The notes under the pieces: generated by a model
Told to the model about the DNA's origin: nothing
Database searches by the model: none
Seen by the model: only the letters and a program-made list of their open reading frames with translations
Assembly: GCF_030157465.1 (NCBI RefSeq)
Contig: NZ_JAOAUU010000167.1
Span: forward strand, 18,906-82,905
Length of the DNA: 64,000 bases
Direction: 5' to 3'
Source: Zoogloea sp.
Lineage (GTDB): Bacteria; Pseudomonadota; Gammaproteobacteria; Burkholderiales; Rhodocyclaceae
Shown here: one piece after another, positions 1 to 10,295 of the stretch
Layout of the letters: each line of letters begins with the position of its first letter
Position numbering within the stretch: the stretch's first letter is position 1
Translations under genes and position numbers: made by a program

Positions 1-612
1 GGCTTCATCGATTTCGACTACGAAATCACCCTGCTCACCGTGCGCGCGTGCGATGCCGGCGGCACGGTTCAAACCTATTTCTGTGATCCCATCGGCCATG
101 TGCAGGTGTCGGGCGATTACGTCGAATCCTGGCAGCCGCAGGCCATGAGCCCGCTGGCCCTGCAGCGCTCCCGCGAGATTGCCGGGGCGGTTACCGCCAA
201 CCTGGGCGGGCGTGGCCTGTTCGGCGTCGAACTGTTTGTGAAGGGCGATGAAGTGTGGTTCTCGGAAGTCAGCCCGCGTCCCCACGACACCGGCCTCGTC
301 ACGCTGTGCTCCCAGCGTTTCTCCGAGTTCGAGCTGCACGCCCGCGCCATTCTCGGCCTGCCGGTGGATGTGAGCCCGCGCGAGCCGGGCGCCTCCGCAG
401 TGATCTACGGCGGTATGGACGAAGCCGGCATTGCCTTCGAAGGCGTGGCCGACGCGCTGGCCGTGCCGCGCACCGACATTCGCCTGTTCGGCAAGCCGGA
501 AGCATTCGTCAAGCGCCGCATGGGCGTGGTGGTGGCCAATGGCGCCGACGTGGGCGAAGCCCGCGAGCGGGCGAAGCTGGCGGCCGGCAAGGTCAGGCCG
601 GTAAAGGCATAA
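1..612 (+). CDS. purT: PurT, formate-dependent GAR transformylase (3' part)
   Basis: C-terminal part of phosphoribosylglycinamide formyltransferase 2, which makes formyl-GAR from GAR, formate and ATP in purine synthesis. The frame is open from base 1, so the 5' end lies outside the window; the ORF-track start at base 40 is only an internal GTG. The visible ~203 residues carry the end of the ATP-grasp domain, including FGVELFVKG and [10 protein letters not shown], which supply metal/ATP ligands, and the small C-terminal domain with RRMGVVVA. The stop lies four bases before the next ATG, so the downstream gene is probably co-transcribed. Confidence 0.93.
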   Translation, partial: GFIDFDYEITLLTVRACDAGGTVQTYFCDPIGHVQVSGDYVESWQPQAMSPLALQRSREIAGAVTANLGGRGLFGVELFVKGDEVWFSEVSPRPHDTGLVTLCSQRFSEFELHARAILGLPVDVSPREPGASAVIYGGMDEAGIAFEGVADALAVPRTDIRLFGKPEAFVKRRMGVVVANGADVGEARERAKLAAGKVRPVKA

Positions 613-615
613 ACC

Positions 616-1464
616 ATGAAGCTGCTGCGCTACGGCCCGCCGGGCCAGGAGAAACCGGGGATGCTCGATGGGGAAGGCCACATCTGCGATCTCTCGGGTC
701 TGCTCGACGACATCACCCCCAAAACCCTCGCGCCGGCCGCGCTGGAGGTGTTGCGTGCCATCGACCCGAGCCGTCTGCCACGGGTTGCGGGCGAGCCGCG
801 CCTCGGCGTGCCCTGGAGCGGCACGCCCAAGTACATCGCCATCGGGCTCAACTACCACGATCACGCCATCGAATCCGGCATGCCGGTGCCGGTCGAGCCG
901 GTGATGTTTCCCAAGTGGACCAGCTGCCTGTGCGGCCCGAACGACGACATCGTGCCGCCGGCCGATTTCAATCGCCTCGACTGGGAGGTCGAGCTGGGCA
1001 TCGTCATCGGAAGCCGGGCACGCAATGTGTCGGTGGAGGATGCGCTCACCCACGTGGCGGGGTTTTGCGTGGCCAATGACGTTTCCGAGCGCACCTGGCA
1101 GCTCGAGCGTAGCGGCGGCCAGTGGGGCAAGGGCAAGGGCTTCGATACCTTCGGCCCGGTGGGCCCGTGGCTGGTGACGCCGGATGAAGTGGCCGATCCG
1201 CAGGCCCTCGAGCTGTGGCTGGATGTGAACGGCGAGCGCATGCAAACCGGCAACAGCCGTCTGATGATCTTCTCGTGCGCCGAGCTTGTGGCCCGTTGCA
1301 GCCGGGTGATGACCCTCGAGCCGGGCGACCTGATCATTACCGGCACGCCGCCGGGCGTCGGCATGGGTTTCAAACCGCCGCGCTTTCTCAAGGTGGGCGA
1401 CGTGGTCGAACTGGGAATTTCCGGGCTCGGCAGCCAGCGTCAGCGGGTCGTGGCGGGGCTTTAG
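616..1464 (+). CDS. Fumarylacetoacetate hydrolase family protein
   Basis: A 282-residue member of the FAH/HpcE fold family, which acts on beta-diketo acids such as fumarylpyruvate, acylpyruvates or 2-hydroxyhepta-2,4-dienedioate. The N-terminal ~70 residues are the variable domain. From KYIAIGLNYHDHA onward is the catalytic domain, with the WEVELGIVIG metal-ligand segment, FCVANDVSER, KGFDTFGPVGPW and GDLIITGTPPGVG, all classic for the family. It begins three bases after the purT stop. The substrate cannot be read from sequence; acylpyruvase or ureidoglycolate-lyase-like annotations are common for such proteins. Confidence 0.9.
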   Translation: MKLLRYGPPGQEKPGMLDGEGHICDLSGLLDDITPKTLAPAALEVLRAIDPSRLPRVAGEPRLGVPWSGTPKYIAIGLNYHDHAIESGMPVPVEPVMFPKWTSCLCGPNDDIVPPADFNRLDWEVELGIVIGSRARNVSVEDALTHVAGFCVANDVSERTWQLERSGGQWGKGKGFDTFGPVGPWLVTPDEVADPQALELWLDVNGERMQTGNSRLMIFSCAELVARCSRVMTLEPGDLIITGTPPGVGMGFKPPRFLKVGDVVELGISGLGSQRQRVVAGL

Positions 1465-1513
1465 GTTTTAGACAGCCAGGCGTTTGCGTGCTTCGATAGT
1501 CTGTTGTTAACGT

Positions 1514-1541
1514 AAAAAGCGCCGGTTGTCCGGCGCTTTTT
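1514..1541. terminator. Bidirectional hairpin terminator
   Basis: The arms AAAAAGCGCCGG and CCGGCGCTTTTT flank a 4-base loop, with a T run on either strand. It lies between the convergent FAH-family gene and pckG and can serve both. Confidence 0.85.
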
Positions 1542-1576
1542 TGTGCTCGTTGCAGCCTTGCGGCTGCGCGGTGCAA

Positions 1577-3433
1577 TTACACGGACATGGCCAGTTCGAA
1601 CAGTTCGCGCTTGAGCATGAATTGCTTGGGCAGACGATCCTGCAGCTTTTCGAACCACTCCTTGTGGCCGGCCAGCTCGGTCTTCCAGGCTTCGGCATCG
1701 ATCTTGGTGAGTGCTTCGAACTCTTCCTTGGTGACGTCGGAGCCGGTCCAGTCGATGTCTTCGTACTGGGGCATCCAGCCGAGGGCGTTTTCCTTGGCGT
1801 GGACACGGCCGCGGACGCGATCGACAACCCATTTCAGGACACGCATGTTCTCGCCGAAGCCGGGCCACATGAATTCGCCCTTCTCGTTCATGCGGAACCA
1901 GTTCACGCAGAAGATGCCGGGCGCCTGATCCACGGTGTGACCCATCTTCAGCCAGTGGTTGAAGTAGTCACCCATGTGGTAGCCGCAGAACGGCAGCATG
2001 GCGAACGGATCGCGACGGACTACGCCCTGGGCGCCGAAGGCGGCAGCGGTGGTTTCGGAGCCGAGGGTGGCTGCCATGTAGACGCCGTAGTTCCAGTTGA
2101 AGGCCTGGTATACCAGCGGCACGGTGGTGGCACGACGGCCGCCGAAGATGAAGGCGGAAATCGGCACGCCGGCCGGATCTTCCCAGTTCGGGTCGATGGA
2201 CGGGCACTGGCTGGCCGGGGCGGTGAAGCGGGAGTTCGGGTGGGCAGCCTTGCGGCCGGTTTCCTTGGCGATCTCCGGGGTCCAGTCCTTGCCTTGCCAG
2301 TCGATCAGGTGCGCCGGCGCTTCCTTGGTCATGCCTTCCCACCACACATCGCCATCGTCGGTCAGCGCGACGTTGGTGAAGATGATGTTTTCCTTGAGGG
2401 TGGCCAGCGCGTTGAAGTTGGTCTTCTCGGAGGTGCCCGGTGCGACGCCGAAGAAGCCGGCTTCCGGGTTGATGGCGTAGAAGCGGGTGGTGCCGTCGGC
2501 TTCCTTGCGGGGCTTGATCCAGGCGATGTCGTCACCGACGGTGGAGATCTTCCAGCCGTCGAAGGAGCGCGGCGGGATCAGCATCGCGAAGTTGGTCTTG
2601 CCGCAGGCGGACGGGAAGGCGGCGGCGACGTAGGTCTTCTCGCCGGTGGGGCTTTCCACGCCGAGGATCAGCATGTGTTCGGCCAGCCAGCCTTCGTCGC
2701 GGGCCATGTTGGAGGCGATGCGCAGCGCGAAGCACTTCTTGCCGAGCAGGGCATTGCCGCCGTAGCCGGAGCCGTAGGACCAGATCTCGCGGGTTTCGGG
2801 GTAATGGACGATGTACTTGACGGTCGGGTTGCAGGGCCAGGCGGAGTCCTTCTCGCCGTGGGCCAGCGGGGCGCCAACCGTGTGCATGCAGGGGACGAAT
2901 TCGCCGTCGGTGCCGAGCACGTCATAGACTGCCTTGCCCATGCGGGTCATGACGCGCATGTTGGTGACGACGTAGGGGCTGTCGGAGATTTCGACGCCGA
3001 TGTGGGCGATCGGCGAGCCGAGGGGGCCCATCGAGAACGGAATGACGTACAGCGTGCGGCCGTGCATGCAGCCCTTGAACAGTTCGTTCAGGGTCTTGCG
3101 CATCTTGGCCGGGTCTTCCCAGTTGTTGGTGGGGCCGGCGTCGTCCTTGTTGGCGCAGCAGATGTAGGTGCGGTCTTCCACGCGGGCCACGTCGGACGGG
3201 TCGGAGCAGGCGAGGTAGGAGTTCTTGCGCTTTTCCGGGTTCAGCTTGATGAGCATCCCGGCATCGACCATCTCGGCACAGAGGCGGTCGTATTCTTCTT
3301 GCGAGCCATCACACCAGACCACGCGATCGGGCTCGGTGAGGGTAGCGATCTCGGCAACCCATTGCTTGAGCTTCTGGTTCTTGACGTATTCGGGGGCGGC
3401 TGCGATGGCGGCTTCGGCAATGCTTTGAGACAT
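1577..3433 (-). CDS. pckG: Phosphoenolpyruvate carboxykinase (GTP)
   Basis: Interconverts oxaloacetate + GTP with PEP + CO2 + GDP, a cytosolic gluconeogenic/anaplerotic step. The 618-residue product matches the usual length of GTP-type [17 protein letters not shown] is the kinase-1a P-loop with the characteristic active-site Cys, and [18 protein letters not shown] and [14 protein letters not shown] are further family blocks. I chose the ATG at 3433 (MSQSIAEAA), preceded by GGAGAA, rather than the GTG 39 bases upstream in the ORF track. It is transcribed divergently from maeB, so the two enzymes of the PEP/pyruvate/C4 node sit side by side. Confidence 0.96.
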   Translation of the reverse strand: MSQSIAEAAIAAAPEYVKNQKLKQWVAEIATLTEPDRVVWCDGSQEEYDRLCAEMVDAGMLIKLNPEKRKNSYLACSDPSDVARVEDRTYICCANKDDAGPTNNWEDPAKMRKTLNELFKGCMHGRTLYVIPFSMGPLGSPIAHIGVEISDSPYVVTNMRVMTRMGKAVYDVLGTDGEFVPCMHTVGAPLAHGEKDSAWPCNPTVKYIVHYPETREIWSYGSGYGGNALLGKKCFALRIASNMARDEGWLAEHMLILGVESPTGEKTYVAAAFPSACGKTNFAMLIPPRSFDGWKISTVGDDIAWIKPRKEADGTTRFYAINPEAGFFGVAPGTSEKTNFNALATLKENIIFTNVALTDDGDVWWEGMTKEAPAHLIDWQGKDWTPEIAKETGRKAAHPNSRFTAPASQCPSIDPNWEDPAGVPISAFIFGGRRATTVPLVYQAFNWNYGVYMAATLGSETTAAAFGAQGVVRRDPFAMLPFCGYHMGDYFNHWLKMGHTVDQAPGIFCVNWFRMNEKGEFMWPGFGENMRVLKWVVDRVRGRVHAKENALGWMPQYEDIDWTGSDVTKEEFEALTKIDAEAWKTELAGHKEWFEKLQDRLPKQFMLKRELFELAMSV

Positions 3434-3765
3434 CAGACGATTCTCCAGGACGTTACGGATGCGTTGTTTCACGTTTGCCGGCGGGGAGCTTGCCGGCTGG
3501 GTAATCGCGTCTTTGGGCCTCCAGGGCGCGGCGCGTATTATTGGGCGTCGATAGGATTGCCGCCGGTTGATTGCCGCCGGTTCATTCCGGTTCGGGTCAA
3601 TCGGGAATAACCCTAAAGAAGCTAGCCTGTAATTATGCCACGGTTCGCAAGGTGACGTAATTCACCCGTCACGCCGAAATGCTGCGGATGTCACGAATTG
3701 CCGTCATTGCGCTTTGGCAGGATCATGGGTCGGGAACAGCAACAACACACGAGAGGGAGAAAAGC
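3434..3765. promoter_or_regulatory. Divergent pckG/maeB intergenic region
   Basis: A 332-base gap between divergent pckG and maeB that must hold both promoters. I see no coding sequence in it. An interrupted palindrome GGTGA-N6-TCACC lies at 3651-3666, about 100 bases before the maeB start, and is a possible operator. I could not assign convincing -35/-10 pairs. Confidence 0.4.
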
Positions 3766-6033
3766 ATGGATGAGCAAATTCGCCAGGCCGCACTGGAATA
3801 CCACCGCCTGCCCAAGCCGGGCAAGATTTCGATCGCCCCCACCAAGGCGCTGACCAACCAGCAGGATCTTTCGCTGGCCTATTCGCCCGGCGTGGCTGCT
3901 GCCTGCGACGCGATTGTCGAAGACCCGGCCGAAGCCGCGTCGCTGACTTCGCGCAGCAACCTCATTGGCGTCGTCACCAACGGCACCGCGGTGCTGGGCC
4001 TGGGCAACATCGGCCCGCTGGCTGCCAAGCCGGTGATGGAAGGCAAGGCCGTGCTGTTCAAGAAGTTTGCCGGCATCGACGTGTTCGACCTGGAAATCGA
4101 CGAACCCGACGCCGACAAGCTGATCGACATGATTGCGGCGCTGGAACCCACCTTCGGCGGCATCAACCTTGAAGACATCAAGGCGCCGGAGTGCTTCTAC
4201 ATCGAGAAGAAGCTGCGCGAGCGCATGAAGATTCCGGTTTTCCATGATGACCAGCACGGCACTGCGATCGTCGTCGGCGCTGCGATCCTCAACGGCCTGC
4301 ATCTGCTGGGCAAGAGTCTGTCGACGGTCAAGCTGGTGACTTCCGGCGCCGGCGCGGCTGCGCTGGCCTGCCTCGATCTGCTGGTGATGCTTGGCGTGCC
4401 TGTCGAGAACATCTGGGTGACCGACCTTGAAGGCGTGGTGTATGTGGGCCGTACCAAACTGATGGATCCGATCAAGGACCGTTACGCCAAGGTGACCGAC
4501 GCCCGCACGCTGGGCGAGGTGATCGAGGGCGCCGACGTGTTCCTGGGCCTGTCGGCGGGTGGTGTGATGAAGCCCGAGATGGTTGCCAAAATGGCGCCCA
4601 ATCCGATGATCATGGCGTTGGCCAACCCGACGCCGGAAATCCTGCCCGAAGAAGTGAAAAAGGTGCGCAGCGACGCGCTGATGGCCACTGGCCGTTCGGA
4701 TTACCCGAACCAGGTGAACAACGTGCTGTGCTTCCCGTTCATCTTCCGCGGCGCGCTCGACGTGGGCGCCACCACCATCACCGACCAGATGAAGCTGGCT
4801 GCCGTGAAGGCGATTGCCGAACTGGCCCGTGCCGAGGCGTCGGACATCGTGGCGGCGGCCTACGGCGAGAACGTCTCCGGCTTTGGTCCCGAGTACATCA
4901 TTCCCAAGCCCTTCGACCCGCGCCTGATCGTCAAGATTGCGCCGGAAGTGGCGCGCGCGGCGATGGAGTCCGGTGTGGCGACGCGTCCGATCACCGATTT
5001 CGAGGCCTACCGCCAGCAGCTCAACAACTTCGTGTGGCAGTCCGGCCTGGTCATGAAACCGGTCTTCCAGGCGGCCAAGCGTGCGCCCAAGCGCATCATC
5101 TTCTCGGAGGGCGAGGCCGAGCGCGTGCTGCGCGCCGTGCAAACGGTGGTGGACGAGGGGCTGTGCCGGCCCATCCTGATCGGCCGCCCCGAGGTCGTGG
5201 TCGAGAGCATCGAGCGCTTCGGCTTGCGTCTGCGTCCGGAACTCGACTTCGAAATGGTCAACCCCGACACCGATCCGCGCTACGAGCAGCTGTGGAGCCA
5301 CTACCACTCGCAAATGGAGCGCAAGGGCGTGTCGATGGATTACGCCAAGCGCGAGGTGCGTCGCCGCCCGACCCTGCTGGGCGCGCTGCTGCTCAAGTTC
5401 GGCTACGCCGACGGGATGATCTGCGGCACCTACGGCATGCATGGCTTGCACCTCAAGTTCATCGAAACAGTGCTCGGCCGCCAGAAGGGCGTGCGCAACT
5501 TCTACACGATGAACCTGCTCACCCTGCCGGGCCGCACGGTGTTTTTGTGCGACACCTACGTCAATTACGATCCGACTCCCGAGCAGGTCGTCGAGATGAC
5601 CCGGCTTGCGGCCGACGAGGTGCGCCGCTTCGGCATCCAGCCGCGCATTGCGCTCTTGTCCCATTCCAGTTTCGGCACCGATATCTCGCCGACCGCCGAC
5701 AAGATGAGAAAGGCGCTGGTGATGCTGCACACCGAGCATCCCGAACTCGACGTGGAAGGCGAGATGCACGGCGATGCGGCGCTGGATGCGGGCATCCGCA
5801 AACAGGTCTTCCCCAACGCCAGGATGAGCGAGGACGCCAACCTTCTGATCTTCCCGACCCTGGATGCGGCCAACATCGCCTTCAACCTGCTCAAGACCGC
5901 TTCCGGAGAAGGCATGACCATCGGTCCGATCCTGCTCGGTTCGGCCAAGCCGGTGCATATCCTCACGCCCACCGCAACCGTGCGGCGGATCATCAACATG
6001 ACGGCGCTGACCGTCGTCGAGGCAGGGCGCTAA
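3766..6033 (+). CDS. maeB: NADP-dependent malic enzyme with phosphotransacetylase-like domain
   Basis: Oxidative decarboxylation of malate to pyruvate with NADP+. The 755 residues comprise an N-terminal malic domain ([16 protein letters not shown], then [12 protein letters not shown]), an NAD(P)-binding Rossmann domain around residues 165-400, and a C-terminal phosphotransacetylase-like domain from about residue 430 ([17 protein letters not shown]). In MaeB-type enzymes that last domain is regulatory and binds acetyl-CoA. The start is the ATG at 3766 after AGGGAGA; the longer ORF-track start would add 29 residues that do not look native. The product supplies pyruvate and NADPH and works opposite pckG. 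Confidence 0.95.
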   Translation: MDEQIRQAALEYHRLPKPGKISIAPTKALTNQQDLSLAYSPGVAAACDAIVEDPAEAASLTSRSNLIGVVTNGTAVLGLGNIGPLAAKPVMEGKAVLFKKFAGIDVFDLEIDEPDADKLIDMIAALEPTFGGINLEDIKAPECFYIEKKLRERMKIPVFHDDQHGTAIVVGAAILNGLHLLGKSLSTVKLVTSGAGAAALACLDLLVMLGVPVENIWVTDLEGVVYVGRTKLMDPIKDRYAKVTDARTLGEVIEGADVFLGLSAGGVMKPEMVAKMAPNPMIMALANPTPEILPEEVKKVRSDALMATGRSDYPNQVNNVLCFPFIFRGALDVGATTITDQMKLAAVKAIAELARAEASDIVAAAYGENVSGFGPEYIIPKPFDPRLIVKIAPEVARAAMESGVATRPITDFEAYRQQLNNFVWQSGLVMKPVFQAAKRAPKRIIFSEGEAERVLRAVQTVVDEGLCRPILIGRPEVVVESIERFGLRLRPELDFEMVNPDTDPRYEQLWSHYHSQMERKGVSMDYAKREVRRRPTLLGALLLKFGYADGMICGTYGMHGLHLKFIETVLGRQKGVRNFYTMNLLTLPGRTVFLCDTYVNYDPTPEQVVEMTRLAADEVRRFGIQPRIALLSHSSFGTDISPTADKMRKALVMLHTEHPELDVEGEMHGDAALDAGIRKQVFPNARMSEDANLLIFPTLDAANIAFNLLKTASGEGMTIGPILLGSAKPVHILTPTATVRRIINMTALTVVEAGR

Positions 6034-6135
6034 AAGGGAAAGGCAGCCTGTTTTTGCCCTGAGCCGTGCCGACGGGCTGCGCCCGCGCCTGTCCATGCCG
6101 TTAAACTTCCTGAAATAAACGATCGGGGAGGCGGC

Positions 6136-7275
6136 ATGGCAGCAGGACGGACAGCACTGGTGCTCACCGGTGGGGGCGCGCGGGCCGCTTATCAGGTCGG
6201 TGTGCTCATCGCCGTGCGCGACGTGTGGGGCAAGCGCCCGGAGAATCCGTTTCCCATCATCTGCGGAACCTCGGCCGGGGCCGTCAACGCGGTGGCGTTG
6301 GCGGTCTTCTCGGCCGATTTCAACGAGGCGGTGCGCAAGCTCGCCTTCATCTGGCGAAATTTCCACGTCGATCACGTGTATCGGGCCGACACGCTGGCGA
6401 TCACCGAATCGGTGCTGCGCTGGGGGTCGGCCATTTTTTTGGGCTGGCTGGCCCGCCAGACGCCCCATTCGCTGCTCGACAACAGCCCGCTGAGAGAACT
6501 CCTCGAAGCCCAGCTCGATTTCAGCGCCATCGGCCGCGCCATTACCGATGGCCACCTGCAGGCCGTCTCGGTGACAGCGTCCGGCTACACCTCCGGCGAG
6601 AGTCTGGCGTTCTTCCAGGGGCGCGAAGAGCTGCAGCCCTGGCGTCGCGCCCAGCGCATCGGCGTGCGTACCGAACTGAAGGTCGAGCACCTGCTGGCCT
6701 CGAGCGCCATTCCGTTTGTCTTTCCGGCCGTGCGCATCAACCGCGAGTATTTCGGTGATGGCTCCATGCGCCAGTTGGCGCCGATCAGCCCGGTGATCCA
6801 CCTGGGGGCAGAACGCATTCTGGTGATTGCCGGCGGCCGCCGCTCCGAGGAGGCGCGCCAGCGCTCCGATGCCTACCCGTCACCGGCCCAGGTGGCGGGT
6901 CACGCCATGTCGAGCATCTTTCTCGACGGTCTGGCCATGGATCTCGAGCGGCTTGAGCGCATCAACGCCATCGTGGACGCAATCGAGCCGTCGCGGCGAG
7001 CCGAGGCCGGCATTCCCCTCAAGAAAATCGAAACCCTGGTGATTGCACCATCGCAACGACTGGACTATCTTGCCGCCCGTCATCGTAATGCCTTACCACG
7101 GGCCCTGAGCCTTGTTCTACGCGGGATTGGTGCAACGCGGAAGAACGGCTCGGTGTTACTCTCCTACCTTTTGTTCGAGCGAGGGTATACCCGTTCTTTG
7201 ATGGAGTTGGGCTACCGGGATGCCATGAGCCGGCGGGCCGAACTGACGCGCTTCCTGCATGGCGCTGGCCAGTGA
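6136..7275 (+). CDS. Patatin-like phospholipase (RssA-like)
   Basis: A 379-residue patatin-family serine lipase/acyl hydrolase. The oxyanion-hole loop [12 protein letters not shown] is near the N-terminus, the nucleophile elbow is GTSAG, and the catalytic Asp is in DGSMRQLAP, so the Ser-Asp dyad is complete. A strong GGGGAGG precedes the ATG. No signal peptide or membrane helix is evident, so it is probably cytosolic or membrane-peripheral. It stands about 100 bases after maeB and may or may not be co-transcribed. The true substrate is unknown. Confidence 0.88.
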   Translation: MAAGRTALVLTGGGARAAYQVGVLIAVRDVWGKRPENPFPIICGTSAGAVNAVALAVFSADFNEAVRKLAFIWRNFHVDHVYRADTLAITESVLRWGSAIFLGWLARQTPHSLLDNSPLRELLEAQLDFSAIGRAITDGHLQAVSVTASGYTSGESLAFFQGREELQPWRRAQRIGVRTELKVEHLLASSAIPFVFPAVRINREYFGDGSMRQLAPISPVIHLGAERILVIAGGRRSEEARQRSDAYPSPAQVAGHAMSSIFLDGLAMDLERLERINAIVDAIEPSRRAEAGIPLKKIETLVIAPSQRLDYLAARHRNALPRALSLVLRGIGATRKNGSVLLSYLLFERGYTRSLMELGYRDAMSRRAELTRFLHGAGQ

Positions 7276-7329
7276 CAGGCCTCGATCGGGGTGCATCCGG
7301 AGGCTTGGGCTCCTGCTTACAAAAAAACA

Positions 7330-7357
7330 TTCACAAAAAACTTCAAAAATTTAAAAT
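7330..7357 (+). promoter_or_regulatory. Candidate sigma70 promoter for pbpG leader
   Basis: TTCACA (7330-7335), a 16-base spacer, then TAAAAT (7352-7357), within a strikingly A-rich tract in an otherwise GC-rich region. Each hexamer is one base off consensus. It predicts a start near 7364 and an untranslated leader of about 170 bases before the next gene. Confidence 0.45.
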
Positions 7358-7492
7358 AAACCATTATTTTGAATAAGAAGTCTGCCGTTGATGGACTTGA
7401 CCCCGAGGGGGCTTCAGGACCAAGCAAGTCGATGATCGGCCGGGAGGCGGTCCAGTCCGCGAGAGTGCTTCATCGCGAAGGTTTGTTATCTG

Positions 7493-7510
7493 GGAAGGGC
7501 GTGCCCTTCC
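7493..7510 (+). other. Hairpin in pbpG leader
   Basis: The arms GGAAGGG and CCCTTCC close on a CGTG loop and are followed by TGTTTCTG, ending 26 bases before the pbpG ATG. It could be an attenuator, the end of a short RNA, or simply leader structure. Confidence 0.35.
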
Positions 7511-7536
7511 TGTTTCTGATTCAATATTGAAATACG

Positions 7537-8625
7537 ATGAAAATCCGTAATACCGTAATCGCCTTGCTGAGCGTTTTTGTGCTCGGCTCAGTGGCACCCG
7601 CCGACGCTCTTGCTGCTGCGCAGCGTCCGTCATCCAAAAAAACTGCCGAGGCCAAGCCTGTGGCCAGACTGGCTGCGAAGTCTGCCGCCAAACCCGGGAA
7701 GCGTGCCGACGCGGCAGACCGGATTGTCGCCCGGGCTGGCAAGTCGGCCAGCCAGCGGGAGAAAAACCGTCGCGTAGCCTACGCCTCGCCGCTGGTTCAG
7801 CGCACCGCCGTGGCTGCGGTGGGGCCGGAAATCGACCAGGAGGGCAACCCGCTGCTGCACTCGGCCGCCTTCATGATTGCCGACCAGGCAACGGGCAACG
7901 TGCTGCTCGAAAAAAATTCCGACGCAGTGCTGCCGATCGCCTCCATCACCAAGCTCATGACGGCGATGGTGGTGCTGGATGCGCGCCTCAGCCTGGGTGA
8001 GTCGCTGGTCATCGCTGGGGACGACGTGGATACCCTGCGCAACAGCAGCTCGCACGTGCCGGTGGGTACCGAGCTGTCCCGCGAGGACATGCTGCGCCTG
8101 GCGCTGATGTCATCCGAAAACCGGGCTGCAGCGGCGCTGGCCCGTAATTACCCCGGCGGCTTGCCGGCCTTCGTGATGGCCATGAACCGCAAGGCGACAT
8201 CCCTTGGCCTCCGCGAGACGCGCTTCTCCGACAGCACCGGCCTCAACTCGGCCAACGTGTCGAGCGCTCGCGATCTGGTCAAGATGGTGTCGGCGGCGTC
8301 CCGCTATCCGCTGATCCGCGAGTTTTCCACAACGGCCAACTACGTCGTGTCGCTTAACGGGCGCCAGCGTCAGTTCAACAACACCAACGCACTGGTGAGC
8401 AGCCCGGACTGGCAGATCGGGGTCTCCAAGACCGGTTTCATCAATGAGTCCGGCAAGTGCCTGGTGATGCAGGCCTGGCTGCTCAACAAGCCGATGATCA
8501 TCGTGCTGCTCGATTCCTTCGGACGTTTTACCCGCGTGGCGGACGCCCAGCGGGTCAAGCGTTGGCTGGAGAGCGCAGCCGTGCAGCAGAAGGTTGCCGC
8601 GAACCTTCGTGGCCCGGCTACCTGA
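7537..8625 (+). CDS. pbpG: D-alanyl-D-alanine endopeptidase (PBP7/PbpG family)
   Basis: Periplasmic low-molecular-weight penicillin-binding protein that cleaves peptidoglycan cross-links. The 362-residue product has an N-terminal signal segment (VIALLSVFVLGSVAPADALA), a basic Ala/Lys-rich linker to about residue 90, and a serine peptidase S11 domain. That domain has the three penicillin-binding motifs: SITK near residue 136 (nucleophile Ser), SEN near 193, and KTG near 298. No good Shine-Dalgarno precedes the ATG, but the signal peptide begins right there. It lacks an obvious C-terminal amphipathic anchor. A strong terminator follows. Confidence 0.9.
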   Translation: MKIRNTVIALLSVFVLGSVAPADALAAAQRPSSKKTAEAKPVARLAAKSAAKPGKRADAADRIVARAGKSASQREKNRRVAYASPLVQRTAVAAVGPEIDQEGNPLLHSAAFMIADQATGNVLLEKNSDAVLPIASITKLMTAMVVLDARLSLGESLVIAGDDVDTLRNSSSHVPVGTELSREDMLRLALMSSENRAAAALARNYPGGLPAFVMAMNRKATSLGLRETRFSDSTGLNSANVSSARDLVKMVSAASRYPLIREFSTTANYVVSLNGRQRQFNNTNALVSSPDWQIGVSKTGFINESGKCLVMQAWLLNKPMIIVLLDSFGRFTRVADAQRVKRWLESAAVQQKVAANLRGPAT

Positions 8626-8643
8626 GTACGCTTAGGCTGAGAC

Positions 8644-8672
8644 AAAAAAAGGCGCCACGCGGCGCCTTTTTT
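8644..8672. terminator. Bidirectional hairpin terminator
   Basis: GGCGCC-ACGC-GGCGCC flanked by seven A on the left and six T on the right, between convergent pbpG and the iclR-type gene. Confidence 0.85.
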
Positions 8673-8687
8673 CATTGCGGCTGCGCT

Positions 8688-9467
8688 TCAGCGTGCCGGC
8701 GGCTGGATGTAGCCGAGGGAGTGGGAGATTTCGTCTGCCGTTTCGCGAATCAGCGGTGCCCAGTCGGCGTCGAAGCGCTCGGAGGGGGTCGAGAGGGACA
8801 GCCCGGCCACCAGCTCGCCGCTGTCGTCACGGATGCCGGCAGCGATGCAGCGTACGCCGTTTTCGACTTCGTCGAGGTCGAAGGCAACACCATGGCGGCG
8901 TACCTTGTCGAGCTCCTTCTCAAGGCCCTGCAGGGTGGTGAGCGAGGTTGGCGTGGAGGCGGGCAGGCCGGTGCGCCTGGCGTAATCCTTGACCTTCTGG
9001 GCGCCGTCTTCGACGAGGAAGAGCTTGCCGGTGGCGGTGGTGTGCAGCGGAGCTCGGGCGCCTACGATGTGCACCACGCGCACTGCCGAGCGCCCGCTGG
9101 AGGTGCGTTCGACGTAAACGATTTCGTCACCGGCACGGATGCCCAGATTGACGCTTTCGCCGGTGGCGGCATGCAGCTTGAGCATGGCCGGCATGGCGGT
9201 TTCGCGCAGCGAGATGCGTGATTTGACGATGCTGCCCAACTCGAGCAGACGAATGCCCAGGCGATAGACGCCGGCCTCGCCGCGTTCCACGAAACCGCTG
9301 CCGGTCATGGCGCCGAGAATGCGGTGTGCCGTGGACGGATGCAGGCCGGTTTCTGTGGCGAGTTGCTTGAGGGGAACCGGATCGGGATGCTCGGCGAGCA
9401 CGTCGAGCAGCTTCATCATGCGCTCGATGACCTGGATCGGATTCTTCGCGGGTTCTTGTGTGGACAA
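8688..9467 (-). CDS. IclR-family transcriptional regulator
   Basis: A 259-residue IclR regulator: an N-terminal winged helix-turn-helix (residues ~12-75, with LKQLATETGLHPSTAHRIL as the recognition region) and a C-terminal effector-binding domain containing GRSAVRVVHIVG and RCIAAGIRDDSGELVAGLS. The start is TTG at 9467, with AGG a few bases upstream; the next in-frame ATG would cut into the HTH. Such regulators usually control a nearby catabolic operon, but none is adjacent here, so the target is unknown. Confidence 0.87.
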   Translation of the reverse strand: MSTQEPAKNPIQVIERMMKLLDVLAEHPDPVPLKQLATETGLHPSTAHRILGAMTGSGFVERGEAGVYRLGIRLLELGSIVKSRISLRETAMPAMLKLHAATGESVNLGIRAGDEIVYVERTSSGRSAVRVVHIVGARAPLHTTATGKLFLVEDGAQKVKDYARRTGLPASTPTSLTTLQGLEKELDKVRRHGVAFDLDEVENGVRCIAAGIRDDSGELVAGLSLSTPSERFDADWAPLIRETADEISHSLGYIQPPAR

Positions 9468-9556
9468 CGGTTTCTGCCTGTTCGTCAGCGGTGGGGAATG
9501 GTAGCCCAGGAGAGCCTATTTCGCCTAGTGAAATGCTGCGCTGCAGCAAAAACGGA

Positions 9557-10282
9557 TTAGAGCTTGATCGAAAAGGGCGTGAAGTTGGTGGCCACGTCGT
9601 AGTGGTCTTCGCGTTCGGCGTGCTTGAGCGCGGCGACGATCTTGTAGGTGAGGGGCGTGAACAGCACTTCGACGCCAACCTTGGAAACGAACTGGGTGAG
9701 CATGATGCCGGCCAGCAGTTCGTTCGGGATGAGCCCGGAATTCCAGAACGCGAGCGGGTAGAAAAGCAGTGAGTCGACGCCCTCGCCGACGAGGGTCGAG
9801 CCGATGGTGCGCTTCCAGAGGTGGCGTCCGTTGCTGCGGATTTTCATCCGGGCGAGGATGAATGAATTGACGAATTCGCCACAGAAAAACGCACACAGCG
9901 AAGCGCCGACGATGCGCCAGGTGGAGCCGAAGGCGATTTCGTAGGCCGGCTGGTTGGCCCAGGTGGGCGCCGGGGGCAGGGCCACGACGACTGCGGCCAT
10001 CACCGACGCAAAGACCATGGCGCCGAAGCCGGCCCAGATCACCCGCCGGGCGCGGGCGTAGCCGTACACCTCGGTGAGGATGTCACCAAAAATATAGGAG
10101 ACGGGGAAGAACAGCACGCCAGCGCCAAAGGTGACGGGGCCCCAGCCGGGTAGATCGAGCTGGGCGGCCTTGGCGGGGCCGATCAGGTTGGAGCACAGAT
10201 AGACGGCGACGAAGGCCGCCATCACGAATTCGTAGTACTTGTACTGGCGGCTTGGGCTGGCGTGGGTGTGGTCGGGGCGCAT
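9557..10282 (-). CDS. yhhQ: Queuosine precursor transporter (YhhQ/DUF165)
   Basis: A 241-residue polytopic inner-membrane protein of the YhhQ family, which imports 7-cyano-7-deazaguanine or related queuosine precursors. Family blocks are AAFVAVYLCSNLIGPAKAAQ, FPVSYIFGDILTEVYGYARAR, and SLCAFFCGEFVNSFILARMK near the middle. About six membrane helices are visible. The downstream Gate-domain gene is on the same strand and ends only 13 bases upstream of this start, so the two are likely co-transcribed. Confidence 0.85.
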   Translation of the reverse strand: MRPDHTHASPSRQYKYYEFVMAAFVAVYLCSNLIGPAKAAQLDLPGWGPVTFGAGVLFFPVSYIFGDILTEVYGYARARRVIWAGFGAMVFASVMAAVVVALPPAPTWANQPAYEIAFGSTWRIVGASLCAFFCGEFVNSFILARMKIRSNGRHLWKRTIGSTLVGEGVDSLLFYPLAFWNSGLIPNELLAGIMLTQFVSKVGVEVLFTPLTYKIVAALKHAEREDHYDVATNFTPFSIKL

Positions 10283-10295
10283 GGGAGCTTTCTGG

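Noticed and set aside
1526-3610. 694-residue plus-strand ORF opposite pckG
   Set aside because: Antisense shadow; pckG carries all PEPCK motifs.
3691-6801. 1036-residue minus-strand ORF opposite maeB and the patatin-like gene
   Set aside because: His/Arg/Gly-rich low-complexity translation typical of an antisense shadow of GC-rich genes; the plus-strand genes have full family motifs.
7364-7633. 89-residue minus-strand ORF in the pbpG leader
   Set aside because: Overlaps the pbpG signal peptide, has no ribosome site and no family-like features.
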